6,085 nt of DNA from an uncultured Paracoccaceae bacterium. Lineage in GTDB: Bacteria > Pseudomonadota > Alphaproteobacteria > Rhodobacterales > Rhodobacteraceae. Under the pieces are notes generated by a model that was not told where the DNA came from, made no database searches, and saw only the letters and a list, made by a program, of their open reading frames with translations. The stretch covers positions 1 to 6,085 of the forward strand of contig CALEZJ010000489.1 of NCBI GenBank assembly GCA_937927885.1. Direction: 5' to 3'. Shown one piece after another: positions 5,750 through 6,085 of this stretch (within the stretch, counting starts at the first letter, position 1; each line of letters opens with the position of its first letter). Made by a program: the position numbers and the translations under genes.

Positions 5750-5754
5750 GGAGG
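5750..5754 (+). promoter_or_regulatory. Ribosome binding site of the E2 gene
   Basis: GGAGG overlaps the last base region of the pdhB stop context and sits five bases before the ATG at 5760. An in-frame GTG immediately precedes that ATG (5757), but its spacing of two bases from GGAGG is too short, so ATG is preferred. The overlap with the pdhB end suggests translational coupling. Confidence 0.65.
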
Positions 5755-5759
5755 CCGTG

Positions 5760-6085
5760 ATGCCCGTGGAAATCCTGATGCCCGCGCTCTCGCCCACCAT
5801 GGAGGAGGGGACGCTGGCCAAATGGCTGGTCAAGGAGGGGGAGGCGGTGAAATCCGGCCAGATCCTCGCCGAGATCGAAACCGACAAGGCGACGATGGAA
5901 TTCGAAGCCGTCGACGAAGGCGTGATGGGCAAGATCCTGATCGCCGCCGGCACCGAGGGGGTCAAGGTCAACACCCCCATCGCGCTGTTGCTGGAGGATG
6001 GCGAAAGCGCCGATGCGGTGGTCGCGCCAAAGGCAGCGGCCCCCGCCCCGGCCCCCGCTGCGGCGGTCGCCCCCCCGGCCGCGGC
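5760..6085 (+). CDS. pdhC: Dihydrolipoamide acetyltransferase, pyruvate dehydrogenase E2 component (partial, N-terminus only)
   Basis: E2 is the core of the pyruvate dehydrogenase complex. Its swinging lipoyl domain carries the acetyl group from E1 to the catalytic domain, which makes acetyl-CoA. The visible 108 residues comprise one lipoyl domain (about 1-80: [13 protein letters not shown] at 5-17, lipoylation Lys43 in ETDKATMEF). They are followed by the start of an Ala/Pro-rich flexible linker (about 88-108). The peripheral-subunit-binding and acetyltransferase domains would lie beyond the right edge, so the identity is inferred from the lipoyl domain and from its place directly after pdhA and pdhB. 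It lies 10 bp downstream of pdhB with a strong Shine-Dalgarno, so it is co-transcribed. pdhC is the usual operon name in alphaproteobacteria; aceF is an equivalent symbol. Confidence 0.9.
   Translation, partial: MPVEILMPALSPTMEEGTLAKWLVKEGEAVKSGQILAEIETDKATMEFEAVDEGVMGKILIAAGTEGVKVNTPIALLLEDGESADAVVAPKAAAPAPAPAAAVAPPAA
5772..6011 (+). repeat. Lipoyl-domain direct repeat, copy 2 (in the E2 gene)
   Basis: This is the partner of 4394-4633, offset by 1378 bp on the same strand and in the same codon register relative to its own gene. Most base differences are at third codon positions. Amino-acid changes cluster at residues 28-29, 55-62 and 76-80 and are mainly conservative. Confidence 0.9.

Noticed and set aside
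3407..5980. An 857-codon open frame on the minus strand across pdhA, pdhB and the E2 start
   Set aside because: It lies entirely antisense to three strongly recognised genes and its product is His/Arg/Asp-rich low-complexity sequence with no recognisable domain. Long antisense open frames are expected in GC-rich DNA where third-position G/C suppresses stops.

Overview
This is a high-GC window of ordinary chromosomal character. It most resembles an alphaproteobacterium of the Rhodobacterales (Rhodobacter/Paracoccus-like). The pointers are a mitochondrial-type two-subunit pyruvate dehydrogenase E1 whose beta subunit carries an N-terminal lipoyl domain, an FtsB-like gene directly upstream of pdhA, and TatA and TatB of alphaproteobacterial type. 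The assignment rests on gene content and recognisable protein motifs, not on a database search.

Layout, left to right. The left edge holds tatB (minus strand, cut by the window edge), preceded by tatA (minus strand); together they are the start of a Tat protein-export operon running out of the window. Diverging from tatA is a small plus-strand helix-turn-helix regulator of the YafY/HTH_11 type that lacks the usual WYL sensor domain and has a perfect palindrome just before its start. It converges on a minus-strand aidB-like acyl-CoA dehydrogenase gene. The roughly 60 bp between the two stop codons is filled by two related perfect palindromes that probably act as a bidirectional terminator and may belong to a dispersed repeat family. 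Diverging from aidB is a plus-strand ftsB-like (septum formation initiator) gene. A 200 bp gap follows, with a strong hairpin, spaced GCAAAA elements and an AT-rich palindrome. Then comes the pyruvate dehydrogenase operon: pdhA (E1 alpha), pdhB (lipoyl-E1 beta) and the first 326 bp of the E2 acetyltransferase gene (cut by the right edge).

The three pdh genes are separated by only 10-12 bp, each with a strong Shine-Dalgarno, so they are almost certainly co-transcribed and build one complex converting pyruvate to acetyl-CoA. The lipoyl domains at the N-termini of E1 beta and E2 are near-duplicates (70 of 80 residues identical by eye) and form a 240 bp direct repeat in the DNA. The other genes have no evident functional link to pdh.

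No mobile element, CRISPR array, rRNA or tRNA was seen, and no non-coding stretch exceeds about 200 bp. I found no convincing undescribed multi-gene system. The most interesting items are the lipoyl-domain direct repeat, the WYL-less regulator with its palindrome, the paired palindromes between convergent genes, and the element-rich pdhA upstream region.
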